A stretch of 64,000 nt of DNA, taken from contig NC_079373.1 in NCBI RefSeq assembly GCF_021018895.1, positions 11,690,501-11,754,500 on the forward strand, in the 5' to 3' direction. The notes beneath the pieces are model-generated. The model saw only the letters and a list, made by a program, of their open reading frames with translations, ran no database searches and was not told the DNA's origin. The stretch comes from Seriola aureovittata. Its lineage: Eukaryota > Chordata > Actinopteri > Carangiformes > Carangidae. The position numbers were made by a program, and so were the translations under genes. Positions 1 through 12,134 of the stretch are shown piece after piece. Numbering within the stretch: the stretch's first letter is position 1; the number at the start of each line of letters is the position of its first letter.

Positions 1-1003
1 TCCAAATGTGAAAACACACACAAGGAGGAGCCACAAATCAAATTTGCTTTTCTTAGGGAACAACTGCCGCTTGCAGCTGCTCCGCTTTGGTGAAAGTGTA
101 ATAAAGCATCTGCTTCAGTCCAGCAGATAAAAAACAAACAGCTCTCCATCACCTCAAGACACCTACTCAGACAAATTCTAGGGAGCAATTATCCTGAAAC
201 AAAAGGTCACCAAGGGGGCATTAATTGAATTCCAATATGTGCCTCTAGTCATCAAGTCAGCGTTTTGGCCCGGCCTCTTATGCATGCTAAAGACTCTGCA
301 AGATTCAACTGTAGTAATGAGATCACTGATAGCCTTAACTTTGTATTGAGAGTCAAACCAATCACTTCTCTTTTAAATGGGCAGGGTGAAAACAGCTGAT
401 CAATGAGGAGCAGATGGTGTTTGGAAGCAGTGATGAACGCCATGCATTACTGCTCAGTGCTGTGGTGTGCGAATAGAACTGTGCAGCGGAGCTGTGACTG
501 CTGACTGCTGTCTGTACTGTCTCAGCGAGCTTGCAGCGCTGGCTGTGTTCTGCTCACCCTCAGCCTCCTAATTCCCACAGCTATCCAGGTCAGCAGTGAG
601 GGATGAGGCTCCTCGTTAAAACCTTAGCCAATTAAAGCAATACAGGCCGCGAAGGGGATCTCAAGAGCTCTCAGGCTCGCATTTATAAACACACAACAAG
701 GCAGTGAAGATGCCACCGAGACCAAAGCTGGAGCAACGGAGCAGCTCTTGAGGGCTACACTTGTTGTGTAAATATATTGGTGAAGAATATAGTTCTAAAC
801 TGGAAAAAATATATTAACACATTTAATTCAAGAAGAGGCAAATCTGCACTATAAATTTAGCAGGTGATGTATTAGATTAAATTACAGTTCAGACTAATTG
901 GTGAAGGAACAAGACGTGGCTGTGAAAAAGTATCTTGATCATCTTATGTGCAGGTTTGCCTCTAGCCAAGGTCAAATAAAGGAATAAAAGGGGGTATACA
1001 CAC
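1..1003 (-). other. tle3 intron 6 (partial), no exon seen
   Basis: This is the intron downstream of tle3 exon 6 on the minus strand. The next TLE3 coding exon should begin with a glutamine-rich segment (QQQLQAQ-like). I looked for it on the minus strand and did not find it, so it lies beyond the left edge. No long simple repeat or recognisable transposon is visible here. Confidence 0.7.
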
Positions 1004-4000
1004 GGTGAGAGGCAGATTGGGAAGTCCACGTACCCCGATGATAGCATTCAGCTCGGTCATAGTCACCTGCTTAGCCCGCTCCACTGCCTGAGCAACCTGC
1101 TGTTGGTGCTGTGGGAAGACATTTACAAAAAAAAAAGATGATTGGGACAAGCTTACATCTATCACACACCCACACTCACTCATCCCACCACACTTATATG
1201 GGAATTTCACACTTAATTTTCATAGTGCTGCTGCAATTTAAAATTGAGGGCAAATGCTACACACAATTACTCCAAATTGCTTAACCTGAAAATGATTTGA
1301 AGTAGTATCTTTAGAATACAGGCAACAATAAGTAACTTTATTTTAGGACTTAACTGTGACACTGGTTCGGAGCCACATTCAAAACTCACCTCTTGTGACA
1401 GGAAAGGCATAATTTGAGCTAAAATTGCGTTGAGCCGCTTGGCAATCTCCGTCTGCAAAACAAAAGAGGAGCAAAATGAGACGCTAAAGTATGAAACAGA
1501 CAGTGACTTCATATAACCCCGCCTTTAATGTTTACACCGATTAAGTCAATTGCTGCGGCAATCAGAACTGCTTGACTCAACATCCTCTAAACAGCGTGAT
1601 ATTGACATTTGAAATATTTAAAACATTAGGAGAGCCCAGGGGGATGGAGCACAGCTGTGCTGAGAGTGCACTCCATGCTAAACGGATATGAGCAGGCAGA
1701 GTGCTGCTGTGTTGAGAGGATCCTCTCTCACTCTGCCTTCCTTCCCCTCATCTGCAACTGCGCTGTCCTGCAGTTAACCTCCGAGTTAAACCATACAACC
1801 ACACCCCAGGAAGTGAGGCCCACTAACCAGACTGCACTGTTTACTTACATGTGACAGTGTGAGCAATTTACATCAGGGGTTATAACTGCAAGTTGAGCAA
1901 AGACTACAAACCATAATGACCTCAAGGGCAACACACCTCAAATCTATGATCAATACCATTAGAAAACAACTACCAGCCTGTAAGTGTTAAGAGTGCAGTG
2001 CTAGACCTCTGCCTTTCCAAGACTGAAGGCCAGGCCATTTCTCATTGCAATCAGCTGCCCAGCCCACCACCCTCCCAACCTCCCATCCATCCACAGAGCC
2101 CTGCCTCCATTCTTCTGCTTGTCTACCAACTGCCATGGCAACGGCTGCAACCCTATCTTGCTGGGATCATTATGCAAATGGCACCTCTGCTTGACCGTAA
2201 CAGGCTTTAAAATCATATTACGTGCTTGGAGGCAGGTCATTAAATTGAATTTTCAGCCTGTCGATCACATGAACGTAGCAAATGAATGGTGGATAAAAAG
2301 AGCAATGGGAGGAGGTGTGCAGAGGGGGGTGTGATCCACCCCCCCCGTAAAAACACTGCACAGCCAGCTTGCTCTGCCTCCTTCTTCTTCCAGGGATGGG
2401 AGATGAGACTCTCAGGTTCAAGCTCAGCACTGGGAGCAGAAAAATAACAGTGCCAAAGCTACATCATCTATGGAATTTATGAGCTGCAGTTCAACCCAGG
2501 GCCACTGCGGAACACAAACACATCACAGGGATTTTCTCCGATTTTTCATTTGGAGCAGCACACACAATGTACTTTGCAGACTGCCAGCTTATTTATTACA
2601 CATGGCAGAAATGCCAGGCAGTTTTGGCAGCCAGACATATTACCTCTGAACAGAGCCAGAGAGATTGGAGAGTAATGTCCAACAGAACGAGACCTGCTGA
2701 CCCGAGCTGCAACATGGATAGCCACTTAGCTGGGCAAGCCAGCAGGACAAACAACAGGCTAAAGATGAAATATCAGATGAAACAAAGTAAACCCTGGGAT
2801 CAGAGGCAATAATGTGAGACAAATATGTAGCATGTGTTACAGAAAGTACAACAGTCCATAAGATAATACTGATTATAACTTGATTACTGTGTGCAGAAAA
2901 CTCCAGTCTTCTCTGACACACAATAAATGAGATCTACAACCAGTGAAGCAATGAAAGGGTTAGATAAAGGTTTTATGGGCATTAGTATTAATGCAATGTA
3001 GTAAGTGCTCTAGCAAGAGCTCAAGAAGGCCCACAGAAATAGTCGAAAAGCTACAGAGCCAGTATAATCCATGTTTGTTGAGATAAGCCATGTCAATAGC
3101 AGTCGAACATTTGACAGGATTTGTGGAAGCGCACAGTCCATTCCTATGTAGCTTAGTGTCATGGTGACAGCTGGCTAGGAAAGGTCAGGAGGTGCCTGAT
3201 CCACTGTGCCCTAAACAACTGGCACACTCTACAGTCTCACAACACAACATGTAAATACATGGAAAAGGCATCAACTCAGCTCGCCACTGCTGTCAAAATA
3301 GATACAGTGCAGTGCTGGGAGTACTTTTTTTTGTTCTGCTGGCAGATAAAAATGGGGCTGTTGCCACTTTAAGTAGATGACAGCTTGGCCCTTGAGAGGC
3401 CAGCTTTGCGCTGCTGCTACACAATTACAGGTACTCGGACCTGTGTAGCACCACTTTAAGAGCACTCTCAGGCTGGCTTGTCAATGGTGTGCAGAAAGGT
3501 ATTCGCCTGTTGCTATCAGCAGTGGTAAAATGGAGTCGAGACACTGATGAGTATTAAATACGGAGGGAAACAACGGGTGGCTCTGGTCACATGATCCATC
3601 TATAAACAATACTTGACTAGCCAGATTTAAAGGGCCTCCCAATTGTCCAAGATGACAGCAACTCATGTTTCCACTAAACTGAGATGTTGCAAACGGCCTT
3701 CGAGCCGTTGTTAATGTGAAGAAAATCCAGAATAAATTTCGATTTGGCATTTAACGTTATCAGTATTGATCTCAGTCATGCCGAAGGCCTGCCTAAATGG
3801 ATGCATGAGTCATTAGCATGATTAACCTTGTCAGCTGCAGCAGTCGGTCAGCTGATTTCGAGTCCAAAAGATGACTTCAATCTTAAAACAATAAACTTTC
3901 TAACAAAAACAGCATAAAACCAGAACCTTCTTCATTGTGCCACATCTTCAAATGTAATAGCTTCATGTTTATTTAAGTGGATCTGACACCCAACAGTTCA

Positions 4001-7000
4001 CACCCTGTAATTATTAAAGTCCAGTCCAGTCCCACATGACAGACTGGGGATATGGGAGCGTTGATGGTTTGGAGAGCCACAAGTTTCTCCAACTACTTTT
4101 CACTGCACGCCTCTTTTGTATGAGCACTGCTGACAGTCCGCTGGCTGACCATGTTTGCTTTGACCCTGACTATGGCAGATAGTTTGCTACTTAGCAAATG
4201 CTTCCCACAGCCATGGGTCTCATGTCTGCGTTACGACTACAGATAACAGCCAGATTCTGATTGAGCCTCACCGGCACCCAGGCCCATAAACCCCGTTCAG
4301 CTCTTGGAAACAAGCACCAGATGATGGTAATTACTAGCTGACATCACGCAGTAGAAATTAGCTGTTTGCATCTACAGACTGTCACGTCTGATAGAGAGGG
4401 ATCAGATAACACCGCCACATCAGTCCATTTGAGCTGTGTCGGTGTGTGAATTCTGAAATGTGAATTATGTCCCTGCACAGTAATGAAAAAGGCACATTTA
4501 GAGGAATGGATTTCCCCACTATGGAATAAATCTCCTGGCAGGAAAATAATATGCCTATGTGCATCCAATAATCCATCCCAACCCTGCCTGTTAACCACTC
4601 CCCGTCCTCTCCTCCTCCCCCGCCTGAGCCGTAAGCTGGGGGAGTCTGCATGGACGGGCCCACACTGTTTGCTCACAAACACTCCGTTCAGCAGGTTAGG
4701 GCCCCACTGATGAATTATTCAAGCGCTTCCATCAGCTCTGTTGAGGTTCCTGATAAAAGTCAGGCGCTAAAATGGATCAGTCGATTAACCTGTTTACACA
4801 GAGCTGGGCTGTTGCCCCTCCCCCAGCTCTATTCTCCAACTTGTCTCCGGCTCCCACCCCCTCCTCTTCCCTCTGGTTGGCGATAAGTGCCTGACAGAAG
4901 CTATCAGAGCGACCCGAGCCCTGACAGACATGTGGCAGTGTGACACACAGCCCAGACACTGATAGATCACCCTACCACACCAATCCGCCATGCCTCCAAT
5001 GCTGTCATTAACCAAGCAAGGCTGTGGCAAGAGTGGGGACAGCCTTGCTGTTTTAAGAGCATGAGAATCTCAGGATTACACATTCATACCATCTTTATCT
5101 CTTCAGGCATCAGTGTGATTGATCAGTGGAGCAATACGTGATAGGATCTTTTGATGAAGATAAGGGCACAATAAATGACAAAAGGACTTTTGCCCCCGTC
5201 TTGTAATTACAGTTCCTCTTAAGAAGAAATACTGACCTTTCAGCAATCCTCTCCTTTTAATCATTATAAGTCAAATGCCGAGCCTGCCAAAGTCTACCTT
5301 TAATCTTATCAAAAGGCTGAGACAAATCCTGTCTTTACACCACTTGTAAATTTCAAAAAAGTCTCACAGCAATTATGCAAGTTGTGATACAAGTTTGCTG
5401 CCTTGTTTGTTTGCAATAGATCCGTCTGTTTACAGCCTATTACCGTTACTCAGTTCAGTTCACAGCCTATAAGCGGCTCCTCCTGGGTCTCACATCCCCT
5501 GACGTTGTGGAAAACCACTGAGCTGAAAAATATGAGGAACATGACGGTACCTACCTGTTTGTGCATCTCTATGTTCAGCCCGTAGGACATCTCATAATAC
5601 TGGAATGAAAGCAAAGATTTAGATTCTGATTAATGACACTGATAAAGTTGCATTTACAATCAAGCTGTGCTAAATGTTAAAAAAGTAATTCTTATAGAAG
5701 TAGCTTTTGTTTTGTTTTTTTTGAGTCATAATCATGATTTCAAAATAATATAGACACAGTGTATAGCTACTCAATATTTCAGTTGATCTCTGTACTAATT
5801 ACACCATCACATGGTTTTGAACAGTATGACTGAAACCAAACACAATCCAGCTTCTGTGGGTAAATGTGATGAACTACAATCCGAAAAAAAAAAAAAAGTT
5901 CTTTGAGCAGCTGACAGCAAATATCCGATAAATCAATATTTTGTTGTTTATAGTGTGGGCACAGAGAAGAGAGGGTTAGATTTATTGATCACCATCTGAA
6001 GCTCTCAGATCTCGAGGATGTCTGTTTACTTAGCGTAACATGATTGCTCAACACTCTTGATATTTCAAGCCAGGTCAGTCTGTCTGGTTGAAATGTAATC
6101 CGTGGAGCCCACAAGTGGCAGCCAGGGCAGAAATGGCTTTCCAGTCAGCGTCTATTTGATGAGGCCAATGCATTATTCAGTCCATTAGCTTCTTTGAAAA
6201 TTACTCTCAAACAAGAGAGCCATTCTGTCTGAGATCAGAGCCCCACAGCCGTAGCGTAACCTGACACCCAGTGCTGGCTGTGGTATACTTCTCTACATGT
6301 TTACCTAACCTCCTCCCTGTCAGGCTGACATGTTGTTTTCCTGTGAAAAGAATGTTTAACTTAAGCCTGCATGTATTGGTTTAAGTCATCCCCGGTGTGT
6401 TTACCTGGGACAACAGAGTACACTTCCACAGAAGAACCTTCAGATTGTGTCACGTCTCAACTAAATTCCCGCATCATAGGCACACCTATGTTTTTCCAAA
6501 TGGTTGCTAAATTGAAAGCCAATAATTAAGGTTTACACAAAACAAAGATCGACTTATTGCGAAGTCAACTGCAGCATGTTCCACGTCCTCCATTTTGTTT
6601 GCCGTGGTGCGGTTTCCCACACACAGCTCTGGCCCTCCACCATCAGCTCACACCTAATTTATGGCCATGCATATGTCTGAGCGTGGAGTCTCCTAGGAGA
6701 ATAATCAGATCAGCACACACAGAGGGCAACGCTGCAGTCGACCCTTGGAGATCAGGGGCGCTCTATAATGGAGCCTCAGCACACTGCCGCCTGCCTGTCA
6801 GGAAGAGCTTCTCCGTAACAACCAGCTACATCAAACCCCCCTGGGGGCTTTCACAGGCCTGTACCTGACACTCAACCCGCCCTAACCACCACACAGGTGA
6901 TCACAATAGCCTGTCTCGCTCCACCCCAACTAGATCTTCAACAAGCCTTGCAATTTGGAACCATAATTGCTCCCTATTGTAACATAATCTTACCATGACA

Positions 7001-7957
7001 TAGTGGCGCTGCATCTCTGTCTTCTCATTGGCCAGTTTGTCATACTCCACCTTAAGACTAAAATAGAAGACAAGGTGTCAATTTCAGGCGTCTCTATCAC
7101 TTCAATAACACACTCACACTTAACCAGTTGACAGCAGTGTATGGAGGATAAAAAAAAACTGCTTTCCTTTTTCATTCCTGCAGGAGTCAACAACCAAATA
7201 TTAGCCGTAACCTTTACTATTCAATAGAGAGTAAATGTTGACTCTGCCATACTTTGGTGATATTCTTTGTATTCATTACCTGTGATATTGGGCTTGCAGG
7301 AACTGAAATTCATCTTTAATCCTGTCACAAGACTCTGCTACGGTGAATTTGAAGCCAGGCTGACCGGGCTGATGTGGAGGCTGAAAGAAGGTTGTCAAAA
7401 AGAAATCACATCAGTCTAGTAACAGTAACAGTTATTCATCATTTTCTGCATTATGTCCCATCCTGCCTAATAGTTCTCACATTAGAATACTTTGAAGATC
7501 ATATCTCCTCTGCAGTAAAGTAACACAAGTAACACATTACCAGACTAAGCAGGTGGGTCTGCTTCACACCCCCAGAAGCTAATAAAACTAACATAAAAAA
7601 GCTTCCACACTGAAAATGAAATCCAGTTTCAAAAATGAATAAAAACCACCACCTGTCCTCATATTCAGCAGAGTCATATGTTAGTGCATGGCTGAGTAAA
7701 CATCTCCAGGCATGCAAACCATCTGCATCCATTTACCACTAAGTGCACATTCTGATGTAGCATAAATGCATTGTAATATGACCATAAAGAAATTTGATGA
7801 GCTGCAATTATAAGGTGGAAAACGCTTTGCGGGGCAGATTCAGTGGGAATCAGCACAGTCAGGCACCATGTCAACATCAGTGTTGTCACATAAATATGTG
7901 AGCTATAGTAAGTATAGAGGAAGCGCTTCTTACCGGATGTCGGCCTTGTGGATACAT
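1004..7957 (-). CDS. tle3: TLE3 / Groucho-type transcriptional co-repressor, N-terminal 134 residues (gene continues off the left edge)
   Basis: TLE proteins are nuclear co-repressors without DNA-binding activity of their own. They are recruited by Hes, Runx, TCF/LEF, FoxG and homeodomain factors, and they tetramerise through an N-terminal Q domain. Coding exons on the minus strand are 7934-7957 (MYPQGRHP), 7280-7380, 6994-7057, 5555-5599, 1390-1452 and 1004-1108. Their lengths are 24, 101, 64, 45, 63 and 105 nt; all splice sites are GT/AG and phases join into 134 codons. The start is fixed by the family-typical MYPQGRHP. The Q domain is complete to its end, with segments such as [35 protein letters not shown] and [26 protein letters not shown] in exon 3 and [11 protein letters not shown] at the end of exon 6 are TLE3-specific and separate it from TLE1, TLE2 and TLE4. 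The GP, CcN, SP and WD40 regions are outside the window. Whether this is the tle3a or tle3b teleost copy cannot be decided here. Confidence 0.95.
1453..5554 (-). other. tle3 intron 4, 4.1 kb, no coding sequence
   Basis: This is the largest tle3 intron in the window. Open frames inside it do not resemble proteins and have no splice context. It is mostly single-copy in appearance. The stretch at about 2119-2330 contains an exact POU octamer and an X-box-like palindrome and is listed separately. Around 4708-4800 and 3780-3860 the sequence has dense TAAT and TGTTTAC-type motifs, but nothing firm can be concluded. Confidence 0.7.
2119..2330. promoter_or_regulatory. candidate intronic enhancer in tle3 intron 4
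   Basis: The stretch carries an exact octamer ATGCAAAT at 2172-2179. It also has a palindromic TGCCATGGCA core followed by AC near 2130-2143, similar to an RFX X-box half-site pair, and several AT-rich homeodomain-type cores (ATTAAATTGAATTTT near 2239-2252). Base composition is balanced and there is no tandem repeat. Calling it an enhancer is inference from motif density only. Confidence 0.25.
5600..6993 (-). other. tle3 intron 3, no feature beyond a short poly-A tract
   Basis: An intron of about 1.4 kb. A run of A residues lies near 5883-5897. I see no exon, microsatellite or transposon terminus in the rest. Confidence 0.65.
7381..7933 (-). other. tle3 intron 1, no feature seen
   Basis: This 553-bp intron separates the eight-codon first coding exon from exon 2. 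The donor is CCG|GTAAG and the acceptor CTTTCAG. Nothing else is recognisable. Confidence 0.7.
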
Positions 7958-8710
7958 CTTGAAATGTATCCTTTGTTTATCTCTCCAGTGTGCAGGTCCT
8001 TTGGCAAAATGGTTCAAATTTGCTCACAGCCACGCCAGCCTCAGCAGACAGGGGTGGGGGGTAGGGGAGGTCGTGAAAACCCTGTGTTGAAAAATGACGC
8101 GGTTTAATCTATAGACGAAAAAAAACCCAACACAATACAGTTCACGTTGTTTGCCAATAAGTAGTCAGAACACCAAAGTAGTCCCAGTTAGTGTAGGCAG
8201 GTACAGCAATTTAAAAAAGCAGCACTAGTCCCGCGCTTCTGTCTTCTTGATGACCTTATTCGGTCAGTGGTCAGCGATACAGTCAATATACAAAAATATC
8301 TCAATTTATAATTTAAACTGATGCAAACACAACACGGGTCAAACAACGAGGCTACTTTTCCTCCGTGGAATTTACATGTTCGCATCAAATCCGCTTGTTG
8401 TTGACTCTAATCTTGACCGATGTTCGTCAAATGATCAAAACCCCGCTCTTGGACGTCTACAGGCCGGTCAGAGCCGACAGCAGCTGGCTTCTACCTACTG
8501 TTTGACTCGGCGGAAAGCAGTGGAAGCGGTGCGCTGTTGAGCGTACGCCCCAAAAAAAAACTGAAAAAGAAACAGCTCTAAATACATACCCGTACGTGCG
8601 TGCTAACCGTCCGTCCGACTTTTGTTCCTGAAGAAAAAACAGAGCAGGCTGTAATTCATGCGTTTAATCCCTCGTAATGTAAGCGTGGTGGACGCAGATC
8701 TCGACAAGCA

Positions 8711-8740
8711 TCCTCTCTCTCTTTCTCTCTCTCTCTCTCC
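8711..8740. repeat. (CT)n microsatellite in the presumed tle3 5'UTR
   Basis: The tract is nearly pure CT with one TTT interruption. It reads as GA on the sense strand of tle3, within the CpG-rich upstream region. Confidence 0.85.
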
Positions 8741-9356
8741 GGAGCGCACCCAGCCAGACTGGGGGAGCAGTTGGGAGAAAATTTGGTGCGGTCGGGCTCG
8801 ATTAAACTACTTTATTCTCCGCCGCGAACCTCCGAGGAATGTGCGCCTTTTGTGGCTGGTTAATCCCAAAAAAGAGAAAAAAATATATGGGCTATATATA
8901 TATAAATATGCTTCCAAAATCTGTCTTCCGACTCGAGTAGGTTGGAGATTCTTTAAAAGCGTAACATGGTACTCTCCACAATCTCGCATTTCCCCCAGTT
9001 GTCCAGCTTACCCCGGTTGCCACACACAGGCAGCAGGGCTGAACTGCCGTGAAAGCGCCTATCTGTCCAATCGGATTAGTCGGAAGGAATACGGTCACAT
9101 CTGCCTATCGGAGAGCGACAGCCCCCACGTGGGGTGCAACGATACATGACATCATCCCGCGGATCCACAAGGCATCATCCGTCCGTCCCACCGTGTACAA
9201 CAACAACAGCAGGCATTGATGTGCCGACGGTGATATCCAAATTTGACAGAGACAGCACAAATTCCACATCCGCGCTTCATTAGGCCTGTTTTTTTTTTTG
9301 CCGCCCAAATAAAGTTGATGAATTTTTGGGTGAGACCACCACCACCAGCGGGACCT

Positions 9357-9455
9357 GGGGGGGGGGGTGGCGGCAAGGGGGGAGGGAGGGAGGTGTGCGG
9401 TGCAACAAGCATACTTGAATTTTTATCCCCATACAAGGAAACGGGGGGGGGGGGG
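9357..9455 (+). other. G-runs with G-quadruplex potential in the tle3 promoter region
   Basis: There is a run of 11 G at 9357-9367, followed by GG, G6, GGG, GGG and GG tracts to about 9393. A second run of 13 G lies at 9443-9455. At least four G-tracts with short loops meet the usual pattern for an intramolecular quadruplex on the plus strand, which is the template strand of tle3. Quadruplex formation itself is inference. Confidence 0.55.
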
Positions 9456-9960
9456 TTGTTTGTATAACACGATTATAAAATGTGAAGCGATGTTCGTGTG
9501 AAATATCTAAAGTATCCACCAAAAGTAGAAATGTTCGGGTTTAATTCCCCCCGACTCGCACACGGACACCGTGAAGGACACAATAATGACCAATCGATCG
9601 ACGATACCCACCGAACTGAAACAACGGGGGCGACTCGACATTCATTTTTAAGTTTCTCGTGATTCTTGCACAACACATCCGCGCGCCTACCTATCAGCAT
9701 TTGGGTGATAGTTGCACTGCGGGGAGAGAGGAGATGATTGCCTTTGTCTGATATGAGCATCAGCCATGTCTGAGCGCTGCGCCTCTCCGCCTTGTTTTGA
9801 AGGTTCAACTCTGCCCCACGTGGGACTCCTCTGCGGCTTTAAGGCCTCTCGTCCAATGGTGGCGCGGTGCACTTACTCACCGGCTTCCCATTGGTCCAGC
9901 AGCGTGGAGTCTGTCATTCACGGAGCAGCATTGTCAATCAATACCACGCGGGGTCAAGCG

Positions 9961-12048
9961 CTGACAAATGCCTGTGCTCCTCGGTCCTCTGCCGGTGAAT
10001 AGAGCCGGGAATGGCTGCTTAATTAGCTCCGAATGGCTTTTCTCTCCAGTTCAAACAATCTGTTACCACCACGTGGTAATGAGAGCCTACATTAAACAAA
10101 GGAAGAAAGGAAGCATGCAAACAGTTGTAACATTACAACCTGTAGTTTTCCTTTACATATGGGCCTATGCAACGAGCACACAAAAGGATCTTGTGTACCT
10201 TTATCACAGGCCAATCGACTTGTTATAACATTAAACACGAACCTAATGTTAATGACATGCTGTATGAATCAATTTAATGCTTCCATAATAAAGAAATAAC
10301 CAAAAATAAGACACTTGTCTTCTTGTTTTTTATGATGGACACAAAAGAAACTATTTAAATTAGTTGTATGTTTTTTGTCAGCTGTGACAGCAAGGCTGTG
10401 AAATGAAGAAAAACAACACCAGATGCAAAAAAAAAATGGCAGACCAATTATATTATCTCCAGTCTTTTAATATATAACACAGTCAAAGCTGACAAATTAA
10501 CAAAAGACAAGACATGTGGAGTCTTTAGGCTACACATGTACAACTTGTAATCTTATACAATACTCAACCTAATTATAGTCAATTATAGCTAATTTAAATC
10601 AATGAAAGTCTGATCTGTGTATGGTCTGTACAATATAATCAAACAGCCTGCATATGTACAAATTACACAAAATACAATGATTTGTTATGTCTTTGATTGT
10701 AAGGAACACATTTAAGTAAAGGATACTGAAATCGTCAGAATATTTCAAACAGCGTTCAGTATTTAGCAGAAAGTCATGTTTATCAATGTCTAAGACTGCC
10801 TACTCACAGATGTTTGAGAGTACTAGAGGCTGGCATAAGTACTGTACTAGGTTTTGTCAAAATCAAAGCTATAGTGCTTTTGGATCCAAATCTTTTCAGT
10901 GCATAGAGAATAAAATTTGAAAAAGCATAAATTTTATGAAAAACTATTTGCTTTGTTTTGTATTGACTTGCTTATGCTTATGCTTCATCTTGTATTGAAT
11001 TCATGTTTTTCTCTCTTTTTTTCACTATTAATATATTACTAATATTTGTGTTCGTGAATCAGGTCTTCTTATGATAAAATAAAACTCAACCAATAAAGTG
11101 ACTAAAACAACCAGCCATGTCTCATACTGAGTGGAGCAGTAGCTTTTTGGGAATGCTAAGGTCACTTTGTCATGTTAAGGTCTGAGATTGCCCAGCAGTC
11201 GTCTTACTTGTCATTCTTGTCAGCCACCTTGAGGATGTGGGATAACTGTGTTATTTCCAAAAGTATGGAGGCAGTCTGTGAGAAACTCAAGCACACACAA
11301 GAGCTGGCGGGCTAATCTCAGCCAGGCACCCCCTCATGCTTTTCAATAGAGAGTGCTTGGATTAAAGGCAACAAAAGGCCAGGCCAAACCCCAGGGAGAG
11401 GGGGCCCTCCGCCCACTGAGACCCCCATACTGTTTATTTACACGGAAACCCCAGCCTCAGTGAAACTCCCACCCTCAGGCATTACACACTGGCCTATTTG
11501 CAGAGGTGGCTCTAATTCTTGACAGAGCAGGGATTGTCCTCCTCCTGCCACTTTGAACGGAGTAGCAACTCACTTTCCACATAGCTCAGATACAGCTAGT
11601 GAGCAAATATTTTGCTTCTACCACATAACAATTACTTTAGGGTCATATTGTCCAAAGGTAACTATAACTCTGCCATATACTGTGCATTTCTGTGGAAAAT
11701 TTGGTGTTACTCCACTTAGGTATACTGTTTGAAATCATGGTTTTGCAGCCGGAGAGCGAGGAGCGAGGCGAAGATCAGCGTTATGGTGGAACTATTTATC
11801 CTGAACCCATATTGGATGTATTTGGAGATCACACAGTATTGGCTCATTAATGTGACTTCCAGTTAATAAATGACTTGGGTATTTTTCTCTCTCATGCAGC
11901 CTTACTTTCCTGTTCATGAAGCAGAAAATGAGTGCCCTGTTACTGCAAAGGCTCGAGTTTGTGTTGCAACGACTTACACATCACTGTGCTGGCATGCTGC
12001 ATGTATGGAAATGCACACAGACTTACATACTGCACATCCACAAACAAA
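9961..12048. other. intergenic, AT-rich, no gene seen
   Basis: Sequence upstream of the tle3 CpG region. A perfect 10-bp palindrome ACCACGTGGT (CACGTG core) sits at 10067-10076. From about 10240 to 11110 the DNA is AT-rich without recognisable repeat termini. A short GAGCGAGGAGCGAGGCGAAG-like stretch near 11755-11775 differs in composition from its surroundings but could not be identified. Confidence 0.6.
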
Positions 12049-12081
12049 CGCACACACACACGCACACACACACGCACGCAA

Positions 12082-12120
<39 letters not shown>

Positions 12121-12134
12121 CACATGCACACACA
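12049..12134. repeat. compound (CA)n/(CGCA)n microsatellite
   Basis: CA dinucleotides at both ends flank a CGCA/GCAC tetranucleotide tract at about 12071-12120. Overlapping open frames here encode only TH/AR repeats and are not genes. Confidence 0.95.

Larger units (their letters stand above)
7958..9960 (-). promoter_or_regulatory. tle3: tle3 5'UTR and CpG-rich promoter region
   Basis: This is the sequence directly upstream of the tle3 start codon on the minus strand. From about 8390 to 9970 CpG dinucleotides are much commoner by eye than in the flanks. CCAAT boxes occur at 9067-9071, 9590-9594, 9853-9857 and, on the minus strand, 9890-9894. Palindromic CACGTG E-boxes lie at 9126-9131 and 9817-9822. 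There is no convincing TATA box, which fits a CpG-type promoter. The transcription start cannot be placed without transcript data; the paired CCAAT boxes at 9853-9894 make 9700-9850 plausible. A long open frame at 8658-9149 on the plus strand is a by-product of the CpG-rich composition. Confidence 0.65.

Noticed and set aside
8658..9149. 163-codon plus-strand open frame upstream of tle3
   Set aside because: Starts in a CT microsatellite within CpG-rich DNA, with low-complexity and unconserved-looking residues. Best explained by stop-codon depletion in CpG-rich sequence.
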